Source: Lunasporangiospora selenospora
Taxonomy: Eukaryota; Mortierellomycota; Mortierellomycetes; Mortierellales; Mortierellaceae
Length of the DNA: 10,694 nt
Assembly: GCA_015680635.1 (NCBI GenBank)
Contig: JAABOA010000651.1
Location: forward strand, 1-10,694
Direction of reading: 5' to 3'
Shown: positions 8,506 through 10,694 of the stretch, one piece after another
How positions within the stretch are numbered: position 1 is the first letter of the stretch
Layout: the number at the start of each line of letters is the position of its first letter
Notes under the pieces: model-generated
Database searches by the model: none
The model's input: the letters and a program-made list of their open reading frames with translations, nothing else
What the model was told of the DNA's origin: nothing
Translations under genes and position numbers: made by a program

Positions 8506-9080
8506 TTATTTGCTCTCCTTCTTCACGACAGGGACAAGTCTGGGGTTGAAATTAGCCTGGCACTGGGAAGTAGCATATCCAAGTCCAAGACCAGTGGAGA
8601 CGGCAATGGGCCACGAGCGCTCTAGAAGAAAAAGGCAAAATAGGGTTGCAGTCAGTATAGTGGATAAGTCTTGTGCTTGGAAGGATTCACGGCGAAGTAA
8701 AACGCTCCTGTGAAAAAACATGAATAGACCCAATTGTAGCCCCCAATGTGGAATCCTTAGCTTACTCTTGAAAACAAGGGCCGAGGCGACGATACCAACA
8801 CTGAGACCGATGCCAGACTTGACGATCACGTTCGAGATGCACTCATCCCACTATCCCAATAGAAAAAAAAGGAGGGGGGAGGGGTTCATTCCACGTTCCT
8901 GATTAGCATGAAGAGTAGCGTAACTGGACCATTGAAGCGCAGAGATCAGACCCGCGTGATTGGCCACAGCCAGGATCCAGGGCATCCTGCGATCTCACGC
9001 GTTGAGGATCAGATGGAATGTACCTTGCGATTCAAAATGTCCTCGCTGGGCACGTTCTTTGCTGTGTTGTTGGCCGACAT
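8506..9080 (-). CDS. MIC10: MICOS complex subunit MIC10
   Basis: Small inner-membrane protein that oligomerises to bend the membrane at cristae junctions; core of the MICOS complex. Exons on the - strand are 9080-9024, 8850-8766 and 8621-8506, totalling 258 nt (85 aa plus TAA), with phases 0 and 1 matching. Family length is about 75-100 aa. Layout: soluble N-terminus 1-19, conserved WDECISNVIVK (20-30), membrane segment 1 with a Gly motif G32-x-G34-x-S36-x-G38, a short positive loop KKRSWP (47-52) that the family uses for topology, membrane segment 2 with S56-x-G58-x-G60-x-G62, then a tail ending VVKKESK. Introns are 173 and 144 nt, with a TTCTTCTAG acceptor for the second. The start ATG has A at -3. 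The W-D-x-C block, paired Gly motifs and K/R loop make the identification firm. Each Gly motif has Ser at one position where animal MIC10 has Gly. Confidence 0.95.
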
Positions 9081-10040
9081 GATTCTGATGCTGATACCGG
9101 AAAGCTGGGTCCTTGGATGAGTCGATGAGAGGGATGGAGACGATCGATCTGCTCGTTTTCGGGGCAGTGCCCAAACCCGAATATGCGAGTCGGGGAGTGC
9201 TCGGTAGTTACATTAAGGGGCGCTTTGACTTATTCTGGGAGAATGGTGCACTGCTGCAGCCCCTGGGCGCCACCTTTTTTTATCTGTTGATCTGTTGATC
9301 AAACGGTCAAGGGCTACCCGGTCGCTTTATCAGACATAGACGTTCCATCTTCTCCTTGCGTGGCTCGTAGAGAGAGGTCATTCAGCGTGCAGTGACCAGC
9401 CGTACTGGGGCAGTTCACCCGACCTCCTTCGTCCTCGCACATCCTGCATGTCGCTGGCGAAAGTGAGGGAGGCAGGAGTGTGTGAGAGAGTCAGAGCGTT
9501 CGCGCGTGCGATCAAGAGTCAGGTCTCCTTTTTTTTTTTTATCTCTTCTCTTGCTCCCTGTTCACCTCCTGTCGGCTGATTGTCCGTTGCAGCCCCGCAT
9601 TCCCCGCCGCACCGCTCCAGCGTCCCATCCAGTGAGGGGCGCGCGAGCTGCCTCGCCTGCCCTTGACGCGCCGCCGTGGCAATCCCCTGTGGACGATGCG
9701 CGCGAGGCAGGTGGGCCGTGCGCCCCCAGAATTCACCTGATTGAATTGGCTTGTGCTCTCTCCATTTCCATGGGACATTGATCCATGGATGAATTGCGTT
9801 CATTCTGCTTCTCATCTCCCCCACACATTCAACTTTTTGTAAGCACCGTTGCTCGCATGCTCTGTGCTCGGAATAGGATGCGCCTGCCTGCTCACGCGTG
9901 GAGCGCATGGTCGAATGGGCAGGCCTGCATGTTCGCCCAGAGCTCATCATCCTGAGACGGGCCTTCTCCCCAACTTCCAGACACTCGCTCCATCTTCTGG
10001 TCGCCATCAGTCACCCCGTCATCGTCTGCTTGCGTGAACA

Positions 10041-10140
10041 CGCTCTCTCCTTCTCGCTCTCGCTCTCGCTCTCACTCACTCTCTCGCTCACTCTCTCTTT
10101 TCTCTTTATTCTCTTTATTCTCTTTGTTCTCTCTTCTCTG
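10041..10140 (+). repeat. Pyrimidine (CT) tract, first block
   Basis: Almost uninterrupted C and T on the + strand, including repeated TCTCGC, CACT and TATTCTCT units. It lies in the leader or promoter of the gene that starts at 10576; fungal promoters and leaders often carry such CT blocks. Confidence 0.8.
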
Positions 10141-10219
10141 ACCCCGTCGCTCTCCTTCATTCCTTTCTTGCATTCACATTCGCCTTGGCCCATTCCCGCC
10201 TTCCCCGTCCCCGCACGCC

Positions 10220-10320
10220 ACTCTCTCTCTTTTCTCTCTTTCTCACTCTTTTCTCTCTCTCACTCTTTCATTCTCTCTCTCACTCTCTCACTCTCTATTG
10301 TACTCACACCCTCTCTCACA
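10220..10320 (+). repeat. Pyrimidine (CT) tract, second block
   Basis: A second run of CTCTCT and CACTCT units on the + strand, about 80 bp after the first and ending about 255 bp before the putative start codon. Confidence 0.8.
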
Positions 10321-10575
10321 CTGCACTCCTTACCCCGCTAATGTGAATCTTCGATTCGATGCACCCATAGCATTGCTTTATTCTCCATTCCAGTCAGCAA
10401 CCAAACAGAATCAGATCTACCCCGTTACATACCCATTGTCGACCATCACTGCTGCACAATCTTTGTCTCGATCGTCCTCCACCCTCATCCTGAGCCCTTC
10501 TTCCTTCTCTACCATACTACTACAACCAGTCAACAACGGCACTGCAGCAGCGGTAGAGACAGCAGCGGACTGGCC

Positions 10576-10694
10576 ATGACACCCTCGACCATCACCACAG
10601 CAAACACTCCCCGCCCCAACACCCCGCCCCACTCACTCTCGCAGTTGGAGCCCGGTCTTAACGACAGCTCCACAGGATCGTTGGCAGGCCAGGG
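10576..10694 (+). CDS. Possible 5' end of a gene, cut by the window edge
   Basis: The frame from ATG 10576 stays open to the window end (39 codons plus 2 bases). The peptide starts MTPSTITTANTPRPNTPPHS and stays Ser/Thr/Pro/Gly-rich, as in the disordered N-terminus of many fungal regulators. The frame is also open upstream to a TAA at 10339-10341 without another ATG, so this is the first in-frame start. The context GGCCATGA has G at -3. No domain is visible, so no function is offered. It could instead be chance coding in a leader. Confidence 0.5.
   Translation, partial: MTPSTITTANTPRPNTPPHSLSQLEPGLNDSSTGSLAGQ

Larger units (their letters stand above)
9081..10575. other. 1.5-kb gene-poor divergent intergenic region
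   Basis: Lies between the MIC10 start (- strand) and the next + strand start, so it carries both promoters and 5' UTRs. Open frames up to 162 codons occur, but their composition (Arg/Ser/Cys-rich, no family motif) looks like GC-rich non-coding DNA. Visible structure: a GC-rich block about 9590-9760, a T-run at 9530-9540, a doubled TCTGTTGA at about 9283-9298, and the CT tracts listed separately. Confidence 0.6.

Noticed and set aside
9781-9790. Perfect palindrome ATCCATGGAT
   Set aside because: A 10-bp palindrome is expected by chance in a window this size, and nothing around it suggests a site.
9519-10007. 162-codon - strand open frame
   Set aside because: Composition follows GC-rich non-coding DNA (Arg, Cys, Gly), and it ends in a homopolymer-derived Lys run. 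No recognisable domain or splice pattern.
10298-10579. 93-codon + strand open frame ending at 10579
   Set aside because: It starts inside the CT tract and overlaps the better-placed ATG at 10576. It is more likely leader sequence, though a splicing-based alternative cannot be excluded.

Overview
The window is a compact stretch of nuclear DNA, almost certainly from a filamentous fungus. Four recognisable eukaryotic housekeeping genes are broken by 15 short spliceosomal introns (84 to 220 nt) with GTNNGN-type donors and pyrimidine-rich or CTAAC-containing acceptor regions. Genes are densely packed, and long CT tracts and homopolymer runs lie between them. Intron density, protein style and the fungal-type MIC10 and elongin A suggest an early-diverging lineage such as Mortierellomycota or Mucoromycota; that placement is an inference, not something the sequence proves.

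Layout from left to right: (1) POP4/Rpp29, an RNase P/MRP protein, on the + strand in five exons (152..1357). (2) A convergent 3' spacer. (3) Elongin A, on the - strand in seven exons (3839..1865), with an intact elongin C-binding BC box and a 22-nt microexon. (4) A 444-bp head-to-head promoter region. (5) TAF10, on the + strand in four exons (4284..5802), with a long S/T/P/Q/A-rich N-terminal extension before the histone fold. (6) A tight 217-bp convergent spacer. (7) An intronless - strand gene (7681..6020) for a 553-residue, mostly disordered protein that I cannot name; it carries two PSAP motifs, a terminal PPPPY motif, a poly-Q tract and a hydrophobic 11-residue repeat. (8) An 0.8-kb spacer. 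(9) MIC10, the cristae-junction protein, on the - strand in three exons (9080..8506). (10) About 1.5 kb without a convincing gene, rich in CT tracts. (11) The probable start of a further + strand gene cut by the window edge (10576 onward).

The genes do not form a pathway cluster. POP4 acts in tRNA/rRNA maturation, elongin A and TAF10 in RNA polymerase II transcription, and MIC10 in the mitochondrial inner membrane. The one functional pairing is elongin A with TAF10, two Pol II factors sharing an intergenic promoter region. The least explained item is the PSAP/PPxY protein: its motif set matches adaptors that recruit ESCRT-I and Nedd4/Rsp5-type ubiquitin ligases, and its PSAP motifs lie in a 9-bp minisatellite. 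I saw no CRISPR array, transposon, rRNA or tRNA gene, and no evidence of a wholly new multi-gene system.

All exon models were built by hand from reading frame, splice-site consensus and recalled family conservation. No alignment or database search was run.
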